Shown in pieces: positions 35,132 to 47,316 of a stretch of DNA of 64,000 nt (the stretch's first letter is position 1; each line of letters opens with the position of its first letter). The stretch comes from Turnera subulata (Eukaryota; Streptophyta; Magnoliopsida; Malpighiales; Passifloraceae): contig JAKUCV010006794.1 of the NCBI GenBank assembly GCA_028386065.3, forward strand, positions 36,528 to 100,527. Direction: 5' to 3'. Below the pieces are notes generated by a model. It had not been told where the DNA came from and did not search any database. It saw only the letters and a program-made list of their open reading frames with translations. The position numbers and the translations under genes were made by a program.

Positions 35132-38100
35132 TGAAACGCCCGTGTCCCAATTTATTAATATAAGTTATAAATTAATTATAGATTGACCAAATTGCCCTTA
35201 TCATTCCCGGGACACCCGTATCCCAAATCATCCATTAAAGAATGTATAGCATGTGAAGAGACCAAAATGCCCTTCTCCCCGGGATACAATATCAACAACA
35301 TAATCAATGAACAATTATACAACAAATTACACAACAACGAGTATGCAGCGGAAGACTATACATATGATAACATGTATGCACCGAGGAGAGGAAAGCACTG
35401 CCACCTGCTGATATGCTCTTCTGATCTTCGATCAGCTAACCTGTGTAAAACTGTGAGGGGGTGAGACTAACCACTGTCTCACCGCAAACAAATAAACCAA
35501 TAATATACAATACAAATCAGCTACAAGTACACCGGCATCAGGCAATAGCAAACACAGAGCATAAACAATTCACAGCACCCAACACCAGTCATCACCAGAC
35601 TTCAACCATCACTTATCATTACCTATCTTACTATCTTTGTTATTAGGTTTAAATATTTTATTAGGGCCCTCTACTGTGTGCGTCGAGCTCGGTCCCGTCT
35701 CATGAGACAACCAGGCATAAGCCCAAATAAACCAGGCACGAAGCCCAAACATATCCATAGAGAGAGAGAGACAGAGAGAAAGAGGGAGATAGAAAGGGAG
35801 AGATAGAAAGAGGGAGGTAGAACCGGCCATCACAGGCCCATATGCAAACCCGCATGCCATCCCGAGGGGTATTACTTCCTACTCGAACCAACCGGTCAAC
35901 AGCCCCACAGTAGAATTATTATAGTTCGTTATTCTCAATAATGTTTTAAGAGTTGTACCATAAGTTATGATCAACAGTGTTGTGTGGATTTAATATCTTA
36001 TCCTCAAGTCCGGGCCCCAGCCCATAGTCCACCACACAAACCACAATCTAAACCTCATGTGTTTATCATAACCAAACAAGTCATACTAGACAGGCACAAT
36101 ACATCACATCAGACAAACAGGCCACATAATCAGGCACACCACGTCATATGTAACATCAACATAATTCACTTTGCAAATAGCAACAACAGCACAACAGGCA
36201 AGCATGCATACAGCATTAAAGACCAAACAAATAACACCACTTTATATTCCAGGACAATTAACCGAGCATTGTAGGCAGTAATGCATACAAAGGTTTATAA
36301 GTCCTCACCTTGGCCACAATAATTGCCTCGGATGCCGAAGCCTCAACCCGCCTCAACATTCCTATTGTCCATAACGTCCTACGAATATACACATCATATA
36401 AGATGCTTACTCATCACAAATAAATACATGCCAATGTATGATCTTGAGTTTAACCCGTAGCCTAAGGCCCGTTACTAAACCATCAAGGTATAAGCCCAAA
36501 CAATCTTATAATCTTAGTCCAAGACTAAAGGTCCACTTAAATTAAAACATTAGGTTTCATCTTCCTTTGGCCTAAGGTCCATTTCCATGGTAGTTGTTGG
36601 TTTTAATTATCCACTGGGCCTAGAGCCCATCTCAAATACAAGCCATTGGGCCTAAAGCCCTCTTCATTAGTCATTGGGCCTAAAAGCCCATACAATCCGC
36701 TTAACATTTATTGGGCCTAGACTTGTCCCGTTAACATAATCGTGATAACTTGAACTCCCGAGCCCAACCTTTTCGGCCTAACGGTTCTGAACGCGTCGGA
36801 AATATATTCCGGCCACGCACCCTCAACACGCAACTCCCGAATTCCACTAAAGTCCATTTATATCTTGATACATCGATTAAAATGCTTATCTAGTACATGA
36901 CATGTACAAAATTAGATTACAAGCATTGCCAGGAATTACCATTTAATGCCAACTCAAGATGCACGTCGGAATAATAACTCGCTCGCCGGAACAGCAACCC
37001 GAGCCCCACCGGAAGTTTCCCGAACCTCGCCGGATTCCGGTCATCTCGCCGGAGAACTCCACAACAAAGCCAAAAACTAACCATAACAAATCTGCCATCA
37101 TTCAATCAACATCTGATTCAACAACACGTCTACCACAAACATCAAAAACGAAACCATAGATCATACATGACCGCTCTAAGAGAAGAAATAAGGACTTGAA
37201 TCCTTACCGGAAATCAAGAAACCTCACTGCCCAACACTGATTCTGCCCAGTGGATCTATTGAACAACAAACACGAGCCTCACGAACCCACTGCCGGAAAC
37301 AACAAAACAACAACCTAAACCACCAAATCGCCTCTGCCCGACAACCACGCATCCCCTGCAACCGACAGCCCTCAACAACGCAACCCACACACTCGTCGCC
37401 ATGAACCACCAAACTCCAACAGAATCGGCCAACCAACCACCACCGACATCAGCACAAGGGAGAAAGGAAGAAGAAGAGAAGAACATAGGAGAAGGTACAG
37501 AGAAAAGGCAGAGGTGGCTTACCAGCAACTAGCAAAGGCGGCAGTGACATCAACCCCATCACGAACCAGCCCACACCCCACACTCGACCGAAGCAGACCC
37601 GACCATCACCGAAATCCGACAACGACCACAAGCGACGAAGACGGCGTGAGCACGACTGCAGGGGACTCGGTGGCGGCGGCGAACTCAGGTCCACCTCGTC
37701 GCAAACCACCCCACGCCGTTGCGTCCACAGCGGCCAAACCCGGACCAAGAACGCGAGGAAGCCGGCGGCGCCTCCTGTCCATGCGCTGCGCTCCACGTCG
37801 CGTGCAAAGCCTCGCCCCTCCCGATCTCCTCTGCAACAGCAACGATGATGACTCGAGGAGAAGAAGCACGAGTGGCGGCGGCAGCCGTTAATGCCACGAT
37901 TTGAGGCGAGCAATAGGTGGACGGCTGTGTGTCGTTGCAGTGGCGATTCAAGGAGCGGCGGCGGCGGCGTAAAGGAAGAGGAAAAAGAAATGGTGTCGAT
38001 ATGAGGTGGGGAGAAGAGAAGAGAACCGGATCGGGCAAGATTGTGAAAGGAAAAGTAAAGAAAAAGAGAAGAAAAGTTGAGGAGGAGGGGGGAGCGGGGT

Positions 38101-38566
38101 GAGTCGTCGGGGAAGAGAGAAAAGAAAAGCAAAGAGAGGAGAGAGAGAGAGAGAAAGAGATGGTTTATAAACCCAAGCTAACCCTAAAGCCCAGCCGGCT
38201 CTCGAAACGGCGTCGTTTTGGTCATCAAAACGGCGTCGTTTCGCCCTCCTCAAGCCGCAGGTCAACGCGCCCTTCCCCCTTGGTCAAACGCAACTCTTTT
38301 ATTCTTTACCATTCCCTGAAACTACGTAGTTTCGGACCAACTACATCAAGATTTGTGTTTCACACCGAAACACAATAAAATTCCCAAGAACTCGATAGAA
38401 GTATTAATTCCAATTTAAAACTAAGACTCCCAAGGAAAATAAGTTGCGAATATAAATTTCCTTGATCAAAAATCCCGAAATTCCTCGAGGGTAAAAATTT
38501 GGAAATAAAATTTCAAAAATTCTGAAAATCCGTAGAAATTAAATACTGAGAATTCGGGGCGTTACA
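35132..38566 (-). mobile_element. 3.4-kb solo LTR (TSD CATAT)
   Basis: A 3435-bp block with TGAAACGCCC...GGGCGTTACA ends is flanked by CATAT (35127-35131, 38567-38571). The uninterrupted site is seen in unit 1 (GTTATGCATATTTCG). There is no second LTR and no pol. On the minus strand it starts TGTAACGCCCCG and has a TATA-like TTTATAAACC (about 38163-38172) followed by a CT-rich stretch, so the LTR probably reads on the minus strand. GA-repeat (35760-35820) and GC-rich (37600-37980) blocks lie inside. The minus ORF at 37449-38132 has no recognisable domain. Confidence 0.82.
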
Positions 38567-38930
38567 CATATATCGAATATATATTTTTTATAGAATAGTC
38601 CCCCCACAACATTGCAAGTCTCATTGAACACCTTGCGGCTCAATTAAGCCTATATTTTCTAAAGGTGCGTCCGGTGCATCCATACCACCAAGTTGAGCTC
38701 CGATTGCATTACGTATCTCATTCTCATGTACCATCTGATAATTTATATACACATATACCATGGATATAATCAGGTACAATTTTCAAAAGTTGTTTCTTTT
38801 TTCCACAAACATAACAACGGAACAGAAAACCACACAAAGATTGTGTTAAAATACCAAGACTGAGAACAAGAAAATAGATGTTACCAATTATTTGAAAGTA
38901 AAAAAAAAATATCAATTAACAAATAGATAG
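38567..38930 (+). repeat. NPF promoter piece B joined to segment T (copy 3)
   Basis: 38567-38674 matches piece B and 38675-38930 matches segment T. The two are joined with no NPF coding sequence between them, as at 20455. Segment T continues after the copia insertion at 44918-44930. Confidence 0.82.
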
Positions 38931-39433
38931 TGTTATAAAATTGGAGAAGATTTTCACTATTTGATGAAATAATACAAACTTGATCAAACTTGATCAAGGT
39001 AATAATACAACTTTGGTAATAATAATACACTTTTGATAATAATATGTAGAAGAGAATAATAAATTTAGATGGAGGGAGATTGGAAGAGAAGTGTATGGAA
39101 TGAAAAGAGAGTGAAGTTTATGGTGGGTTGTAAGTGTATGAAAATGAAGGAATGAAGGGGTATTTATAGTTGGAAATGGGAGGACAAAAACAAATAAGTA
39201 TGATCAATTTAAAAGGATAAAATCAAAGGAATATTAGGTAAAGGAAGATGATATTAGGATTAGGACAAATGGAATTATGGAGGGTAATTAGCCAAAGAGA
39301 TAATTCCAAGTAGAAATTTGGTGTATGGGTAAAGTATTTACTGGGGATAAATTCGGGTATGGTAAAAATGAGTTTTACTGGATGGTAATAATGACATTCA
39401 CCATAATTTATTTATAACACTCCCCTTTGAATG

Positions 39434-39706
39434 TCACTGCACCTTAGATAGAATACGCTTAGGAAGTACTGCTGTCGTTGGAACATCTTCCTCGCTAACT
39501 AATCCATATGAATCTTGACTATGCTGCATCATCGATCTTAGCCAAGCACATTCTCGGCTAACTTCATGTATGAACACAATTTCTCCATTGTTTGAAGAGG
39601 CAACAACGATACTTTGTTTTCTGGTCACAATGATACTTGATGTATCTGCCTGTGCTTTATGTGGATCAAATAAAAGACCTACATCTGCAAAACCAACTAG
39701 ATGCAC
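39434..39706 (-). pseudogene. copia RNase H fragment
   Basis: MHLVGFADVGLLFDPHKAQA and VSRECAWLRSMMQHSQDSYG match the C-terminal RNase H of plant copia polyproteins. The region between the two motifs is degraded. Confidence 0.75.
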
Positions 39707-42369
39707 CTTGGCCTCACAAGGTTAAAATAATTCCATATACCAAGATAATAGAATATGTATTTATATATTATATTCCAATATAAATACGTTAGAGCAAAAT
39801 TATATTTTGCAAATAAATTTATAGCAAAAGCTTCAGGCTTTATGTTACTAGCAAGATAAATTGCACTTAGATAGGGTACTTCAGGACCAATCTAATTCTT
39901 TATGAGATTTTTCATCATAGCACGGCATTTGGAAGCTTCTCCAGGAGTTCCAATAATATTTAAATTACAAAAACACATATAAATTATCAACATAAGCAAA
40001 AATAAATTCATGCACATACTTTATACTATGCACACGCAAATTGGTTTAAACCATCAATTTAACTTAATTTTGTATATTTCCGGGAATTAGTTGCTTCAAG
40101 CAACTTGAATCCTTCAGGGATTCTTTTATATACGTCATGATATATGGATCCATAGAAATATAGGCTGTAAGGGCATCTATTAGATGCGTTTCTAATTTTT
40201 CATATTATGCCAGACTTATCAAAAATAATTGCATCCACCACAAGGGAGTATATCTCCTCACAATTAATATCAAGTCGTTTGGGTAAAACCTTGTGCGATA
40301 AGCCGTGCTTTGAATTTCTCTATTATGATTTCCTTTTTGCACAAATACCCATTTTTCAATCGACTGGTTCTACACCATCTGGTGTACGGACTACAGGTCC
40401 GGAAAATATCTTGCTTCACTTGCGAGTCTAACACAGCCTTAATCATGTTTCTCAATTTGACCAATCATTCTACGCCTACATTGACCACTAGATGTAGGTT
40501 CATGATCCTCATTTTATTTAGCGCTATATTATAAATAAAACAAATATTCCGTCGACGGTTATTTCACGTCGGTTCCATCACATTCCTGACACTGTAATTG
40601 AGATCTCATCATTTTCATTTATTTCAGATACCTGTGTTACTTTTGGATCTTTATCAATTGTGTCAGAAGACCTCTTTTGGAGGACATTTAATATGAACCT
40701 CTACTGGAGGCCATCTTTTCTAACTGGGGCCATCTTATCTCTTTTGCTCCTTTCTCTCTATCGTGAATTTTGTTTTCTTTTGGAACCGAGTATATTCTAC
40801 GCTTCTTGCGTACTTTAGATTCATTTGTATACTATTCTTGTTCTTCTGGAATATTAATTTGAACAGGAGCATTTGCAGCTGGTATACAAGATTTGGTCAC
40901 TTTATGTGTCTGGCACTTGCATATCAATTTTCCTACAAATGAATCATCTTTTGACTTCAGGTTCACACTAATTTTTTTGAGGATCAACAACTATATATTG
41001 ATAATATATTTCAATAATATCTTGATCCAGCTGCTTACTTTCTCCCCTTGATGTTGGGTAAACTCTATCGTCAAATTAACAAATCTCCAATCGTTAGTCA
41101 ATGGTTTCAATTACTTTGTAATTGATGGAGATTTTTATACCCAACATCTATTCTCAACCTTCTTTAAGGACCATCATTACTATACTGTGGTGGAGCATTA
41201 TATATTGTATAACCAACGGTCCGAAGATGGGAGTTACTAGGTTCGTGACTATGAACCAATTAAATGGGGAGACCTTATGATAACTTGTTGGCTTGATGCA
41301 CACAAGTGTTGCTGCATATAAAATACCATTTTCTCAAACAGTAATATTTCATTAACAATGGTCCTGCAATCAATTATCAATATTCCCCCAGATCTATTTG
41401 GGTTTATTTCCAATGATATACATTATCCATTGAAGAAATATATCAACATTATCTAGACATATAGTCTAATAACATAAGTAGGGATATGCACCCGCAAGTG
41501 GCTTAATCATCAAAATAAGTGCGCACAATGCCAACTTGCGTCACACTATAGACCATCTAGTCGATGCATTGTAAAAATTACCTAGATGGTCAACACGGCG
41601 GATTTATTAGTCCATGTACATGTCCCTGAATTATTTCCAAACTTGCTGGTGATCTAGGCCATTCTCATCTTAGGAAGTCCGTATAATTAATTTCGCAGCA
41701 AACAAACACGTGGAAATTCATTGATTGTAAAACTTCTGGTTTTTCAATAAATGACCAAATAAATTTCGTGCATCATTATTGACCTGGGATGGCCCATCCG
41801 GTCATGCCAAACAATAAGTCCATGTACCAACTTCAAGTTGGTACCAGCTTCAGGCTGCTATTTATGTGCCAGCTTCAGCCTGGATATAATAACTTAGGAA
41901 AATTGTTTACCAGCTTTTGGCTGGTGCATAGAAGCTATAAATCACATATATATCTGTCAACTTCTAGTTGGTCTCAGCTGCGGGCTTTGCAAACTGTGTA
42001 TTTAAATACTTAAAATTGCTAGCTTCAGGCTAGTGCATTCCAGCTTCTGGCTGGATATAGTAAGTTTTAATTACTCAATTGCTAGCTTCAGGCTGCAATA
42101 CATGTGTCAATATTAGGCTTATTTCTGCCACTCATGTCAAAAAAGATCAGAATTATTGAGCAATAATTAAAGTAGTGGCAAACTTTTTCAAAAACAAAAC
42201 CTCGAAGATTGAAAAGCTTTGGAGTTTACTGACAAATAATGCAAAGTTTTTAATTACAAAAAAATCTTCTGGATCTTTTCGGAGACAGAAAAAGAGTCCA
42301 CATTTGAAAAACTGACACCTAGCTGTCTAATCTCAGACTATAAGAAGGGGAGGCGGTTGAGACAGAAAG

Positions 42370-43089
42370 ATGCAGAAAACTCAAAAAACTCAACAAGACA
42401 AGAAAAATGCCTTCCCAGCTACTGTTTTCTTTGTTGAGGGTGCCTCTCTAAGAAGAAGGAATAGGTTAGCTTATAGCATGGTGAATGAGCAGCAAGAGGA
42501 ATTACTGAATGATCTGGCGAGAATTCCTCGTTTAGTGTTTGTTGATGAACTTTATTCATCTAGGTTCTTTGTAACTCCTATGGAAGAAACATTCTTCCTA
42601 GAGGACCAAAGCAATCTAAGGGCTTCCTTTTATGGCTCGGCTAACTCTATTATGTTTTTCATATCTAATAGACTGCAGGAATTTCAGCTAGAGCCTTCAT
42701 GTCAAATTATAAATCAAAGCAGTTATTATCAGGTTTCCATGACGGCTCGGAGCGTCCCAAGGGTGACTAGGTTACCACCTACATGGCCTAAGGTACGACT
42801 TCTACTGTGAAATTGCAGGGGTGTAGCAAGAAGGTCCCAAGATTTTGTGCGTACCTTAAGGGATCTAAAGAATCAGTACAAGCCCAACATGATACTGATT
42901 ACTGAGACTTTGTGGCAAGCAGGAGAAAATCATGGTGTAATCCCACTCCGTTTTCCTGCAACGAATCGGTTTGAGATACCTGGAGAAAACAACATGGGTG
43001 GTATGTGGTTCTCTTGGAACGACAGTGTTAGGGTCAACATCAACAACGAGGCTCAGAGTTTTAGAGTCAATGTTGTACCCAATAGATAA
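42370..43089 (+). pseudogene. LINE endonuclease (APE-type) fragment nested in the copia element
   Basis: One frame spans the region with a single TGA at 42808-42810, at the place where plant LINEs have Trp (VRLLL-stop-NCRGVARRSQ). After it, MILITETLWQAG and GMWFSWNDSVRVN match the start of a LINE ORF2 endonuclease. The upstream 146-aa part (MQKTQKTQQDKKNAFPATVF...) is not recognised. No target duplication was found, so it could be a truncated insertion or a captured segment. Confidence 0.65.
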
Positions 43090-44456
43090 ATATCTGTATA
43101 AACTTATGTATGAGGACAATTCCTCTTTGAATGTTCTCCAGTTATAGATCCATTATGCAATAATAATATGCATATTTTCCCTTTGCCATTAAAACCTCAT
43201 CTAGGGCTATAAGCACAATTAATTATACTGTCTTATTCACTTCAGGGAATAGAGTAGAGTCAATTCAACGGGATCCATAATAACCTCTTTTATTATTGTA
43301 AATGGGGGTTTCTGTACTCTTCAAGAGTATTAGCTCTTCCAGAGCGTAAATATATGATCTTCTAGATCATAGTAAAGCATGCGTTCTTCAGGAACATATT
43401 CAAACTTTTGCTCTTCTGGAGCGCATTAAATTTTTTTATTTCGAGATTGTACTATCACATGTTATGTGAAATACTTGACATCCGCACATATAATTCTCCC
43501 CTTTAGATGTCAACTTGCATTGTCTTCAGGACAAATGCCTGAGCCATTATTCTAGAAACGATGATACAATGTTGTAAAGTAAATAAAATAAAATAAAATA
43601 GCACATAATAATAAAACTGAAACATAAATTAAAATTATTCAATATATACTGGCTTGCACCTTCAGGGTAAGCAAGATAATAACAGTATCCATCATCGGAT
43701 GGTCATACAATATCCACCTTCTGGAGGTCATACAACATCTTTCTTCAATTTTCCTCAAAGATCTGCGGGATCTTTTGGCAATAAGACATCCAGTCTTTGT
43801 TGTATATTCACTTTTTATTGCGTCTGCCAGACAATTTGCATTTAAAATGCATTCAATGCCCACAACAAATTTCTTCCGAAAATTTTAAGGGCCTTCAATT
43901 AACATAATTCTAAAATTTAAATAAATAAAAGACTTAATTAAAAAAATAAATAAACATGAGCCTTTTATAAATTAGCCCAATCAAAAATAAATAACCGAAA
44001 ATTAAATATGATGAGCCTTATATGAGCCCAAGAATAACGTAAATGAAATTAAAGCGAGAATTAAATGCAATGGGCCTTGTACGAGCCCAATCAAAACGTA
44101 AATAAAAACGAGAAATTAATATAATGGGCATTTTTGTAGCCCAATAAATAACCAAAAATTAAAGGCAATGACGCCTTTTATGAGCCCATTTGTAATTTAA
44201 ATAAAAACATAAACATAAATTAAATACAAGCATAATAATAGATATAATACACACCTACTCGATAAATCTTTCGGCAATAATAATGGCATAATAATAAAGA
44301 ATATATAATATATATATGCTTACTCGATAAATCTTTCAGCAATAATAATAGCATAATAATAAAGAATATATAACATATATAGAAAGGATGAAAGTAGTAA
44401 TAAGAAAAGTTTTAAAAATAAATACCTTAATAGAGTAGAGACTCGTGCTGATAACG

Positions 44457-44912
44457 TGTTATAAAATTGGGGAAGATTTTCACTATTTGATGGAATAATA
44501 CAAACTTGATCAAACTTGATCAAGGTAATAATACAACTTTGGTAATAATAATACACTTTTGATAATAATATGTAGAAGAGAATAATAAATTTAGATGGAG
44601 AGAGATTAAAAGAGAAGTGTATGGGATGAGAAGAGAGTGAAGTTTATGGTGGGTTGTAAGTGTATGAAAGTAAAAGAATGAAGGAGTATTTATAGTTAGA
44701 AATGGGAAGATAAAAACAAAGGGATGTTAGGTAAAGGAAGAAGATATTAGGATTAGGACAAATGAAATTATGGAGGGTAATTAGCCAAAAAGATAATTCC
44801 AAATAAAAATTTGGTGTATGAATAAAGTATTTACTAGGGATAAATTCGAATATGGTAAAAATGAGTTTTACTGGATGGTAACAATGACATTCACCATAAT
44901 TTATTTATAACA
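44457..44912 (-). repeat. copia 5' LTR (element sense)
   Basis: 456 bp, direct repeat of 38931-39419. The 33-bp difference corresponds to the stretch around 39189-39225. The sense-strand sequence next to the LTR (complement of 44440-44456) is CGTTATCAGCACGAGTC, which is not the usual initiator-Met primer site. Confidence 0.8.
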
Positions 44913-44917
44913 GATAG

Positions 44918-45169
44918 ATAGTTATAACACAGCAGCCAGTCCACATTCAATCTGACAGTTCATAGATAACGACTTCAAAGAAAAGAATAGGTCACCGCTG
45001 TCATTCATTTAGGATGTCCCCTTGGACAAAAATCTAACATAAAGCAAGATATGCACACATCCACTCGCCACTACTACTCACTCATTGGTACTGCCAAATG
45101 CAGTAGATTATCTTGAACTAAACTATTATGGGAAGCTTGTTGCAAACAATCATTGGAGAACATCAGCTC
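44918..45169. other. end of segment T and 3' flank of the NDUFAF3-like gene
   Basis: 44918-44930 ends segment T copy 3 (TAGTTATAACAC); the repeated block ends here. The rest is the probable 3' UTR of the minus-strand gene. Confidence 0.5.
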
Positions 45170-46849
45170 TCATGATAAAACTCCATATGGGAGAAGTGCT
45201 GCAGCCACGATTCTTCCTTCCTCATTGAGAATGTTGTAAGTTGAGGCAGCATTCCTCTGCGGTTGAAAGGATAAGAAGACATCATAAGGCTATCAGTTTG
45301 AACATGCTAAATGAGGCAATTTGAAATCTGCGTGTAATTCTTTAGCCATCAGAAGAAAAAAAAAAAAAAACAGTTTGAGGAGGGGTAATGTGAACGAACA
45401 ATACCAATATCAGATAACACAAGAACTTAGATACAGCAGTTTGACATTGTTTGGCTTAAATAATCGTCTTTCAGAGTTGGTGGTTACTTTTAGTACATTT
45501 GTTTGTTGATTTGTTGTAAAAAGGCCTCTGGATAATCGTATCCACTTCTGTAAACCTACAAGTATTAAGAACCCAGTACCGAATCAATGGCTTCTAACTT
45601 CATGCCAGTAGAACGAATGAAGCATCGGAGTTCAGGGTCGATATGTTGTACATTCCTTCCACAGCCAACAATCAAAATTTCTGAAACCAATAATCACAAA
45701 GTTAAAAGACTGCTACGTAGCCCAAAAGGGAGGTGGGGTGGGCAAAAATTAAGGCAAGGAAAACATTAGAAGCTTATCAAAGCAACCAGGAAAGATTAGA
45801 TTACAATAAAAGATAGGAGAGTGATAGAGGGCAGATGCATGGGCGGAGTGCATCAATTCCCTCAAAAAGCAAGAAAATATCGGTCACCACCAGTAGCTTA
45901 ATATCCACAGTTCACCAACTGAAAATGTGTGGGAGTCACTAGGCTTTGAGAGGGTAGATTGCTTGTTTATTTAAATTGTGTTACCATATATTATATATAA
46001 CCACCGCACGAATCAATGGGGAAATAGAAGGTAAGGAAGGAGAATGAATATATAGGTTCAACCAAAATGAAACAAGCCATATAGTAAGGAGCAAATCGAC
46101 TCAAGTCAACAACACTAAACTAAAAGGGCTAAATATTATTATGATGCAGTGTAACAGAGGGATGGAATTCAGTGTATTTCCAAGGTAGAGTATATTTATT
46201 ATATGAATTTAGGATATAGATGGATGGTATACGAGGAGAGGAGCGTCACCTGGTACAGGCCGCACAACTTGGAAGATGGATAAGCTGCATGCAACAACAA
46301 AGGCACCCCACACACACCACAAAGATGAGCATACAAATAAATAAATAAATAAATAAATAAATGAATGGGGGTTGAGATTAGTTGCTGTTAAGAGGGGAAT
46401 GGTACCTATCAGGAGTGATTTGGGAGATGGAAGCTGGAGCCCAAGACATGAGGAAGCTGCCGACGCACAGCAAGCTACCTTCATATTGAACCCCATTCAC
46501 CGTGAAGCCGGTGTCAGTATACCTAAATACAAGAAAAACATTTTAATAAATGAAGCATTTAATTAAAGATTGAATTAGTTTAATTGAAAGGAAGGAAGGA
46601 AGGAAGGAATCACCCTTGGAAGCGGAGTTGATCATCGGGGAGGTTGTCGATGAGATTGATTTGATCGTAGAGGGAGAAGGCGCGGGTGAGGGATGGCAGC
46701 AAGAACGAGCCTTGGGGTTGGAGATGGGGAGTTGCGGCCTTTGCGGTTGGGGTTAGGGTTGGCTTTGGGCACTCTCTCCTAAGGCTTTGTATCAGTTTTG
46801 GGAGTGTGCTTGTTATCGCTCTCTGTCCTCCTCCTCCTATTCCCCTCAT
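45170..46849 (-). CDS. Mth938-domain protein, NDUFAF3-like (complex I assembly factor 3)
   Basis: Five exons, read on the minus strand, join in frame: 46849-46614, 46522-46406, 46284-46250, 45680-45580 and 45256-45170. The product is 191 aa, a usual length for plant members. Exon 1 is Arg/Ser/Pro-rich, as expected for a mitochondrial presequence. The DUF498/Mth938 fold follows with GFTVNGVQYEGSLLCVGSF, SIFQVVRPVPEILIVGCGRN, PELRCFIRSTGMKLEAID and a C-terminal STYNILNEEGRIVAAALLPY. In animals NDUFAF3 assists early assembly of mitochondrial complex I; the plant role is by homology only. Exons are short and the start falls in a long ORF that ends in intron 1, so the gene is easy to miss. It faces the PRPP synthetase gene head to head, 467 bp away. 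Confidence 0.85.
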
Positions 46850-47091
46850 TTCTCCTCCTCCTCTTCCTTCCTTTCTTCCTCTGCAACTAATAAAAAGAGA
46901 GAGTGTGTGTGCTTTTGTTTTGTATCCCCAACCTTTTTAGTTTTTACTTTCCTTTTTTTATTTTAACCTTTTTGTTATACTGCTGATACAAATACAAATA
47001 CAAGTAAATGTTTGTAACCCATGACTATTTTAGGCACACGCAGCGTCTTCAGAAGATATATAATAGTATTACTACTGACTCCTAGCAGTAG

Positions 47092-47123
<32 letters not shown>

Positions 47124-47316
47124 GGGGCTTGGCCACTGCTCCCTCCCATCTCTCTCCTCCTCCTTCCTCATCTAATCTAACCTTTGAAATTCACAACCCT
47201 AAATTCAATTCTCTGTTCTTTTTCTTTTTCTAAATTCTTAGTGTTTCTCTTTACTTCTAGCTTCAGGTAGGTAAGCTAAGCAAAGCCAAAAAGAGGGGAA
47301 TTACAGGTAGGAAAGC
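46850..47316. promoter_or_regulatory. 467-bp head-to-head intergenic region (candidate bidirectional promoter)
   Basis: Lies between the ATG of the NDUFAF3-like gene (minus) and that of the PRPP synthetase gene (plus). It is CT-rich and contains an (ACT)n microsatellite (about 47091-47122). No clear TATA box is seen for either gene. Confidence 0.55.

Larger units (their letters stand above)
38931..44912 (-). mobile_element. decayed Ty1/copia element (TSD GATAG)
   Basis: LTRs are 38931-39419 (489 bp) and 44457-44912 (456 bp; the latter lacks about 33 bp), with TGTTATAAA...TTTATAACA ends. GATAG flanks the element (38926-38930, 44913-44917). A polypurine tract on the minus strand (AAAGGGGAG, complement of 39420-39428) sets the orientation. 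Coding traces on the minus strand include copia RNase H (39434-39706) and RT pieces: FKARLIAQGF near 40464-40270 and IPEGFKLLEA near 40123-40087. The rest is frameshifted. A plus-strand LINE fragment is nested in it at about 42370-43089. Confidence 0.85.

Noticed and set aside
37449..38132. 227-aa minus-strand ORF in the long solo LTR
   Set aside because: Low-complexity Ser/Pro/Leu-rich reading in a GC-rich LTR block, overlapped by several other frames; no domain recognised.
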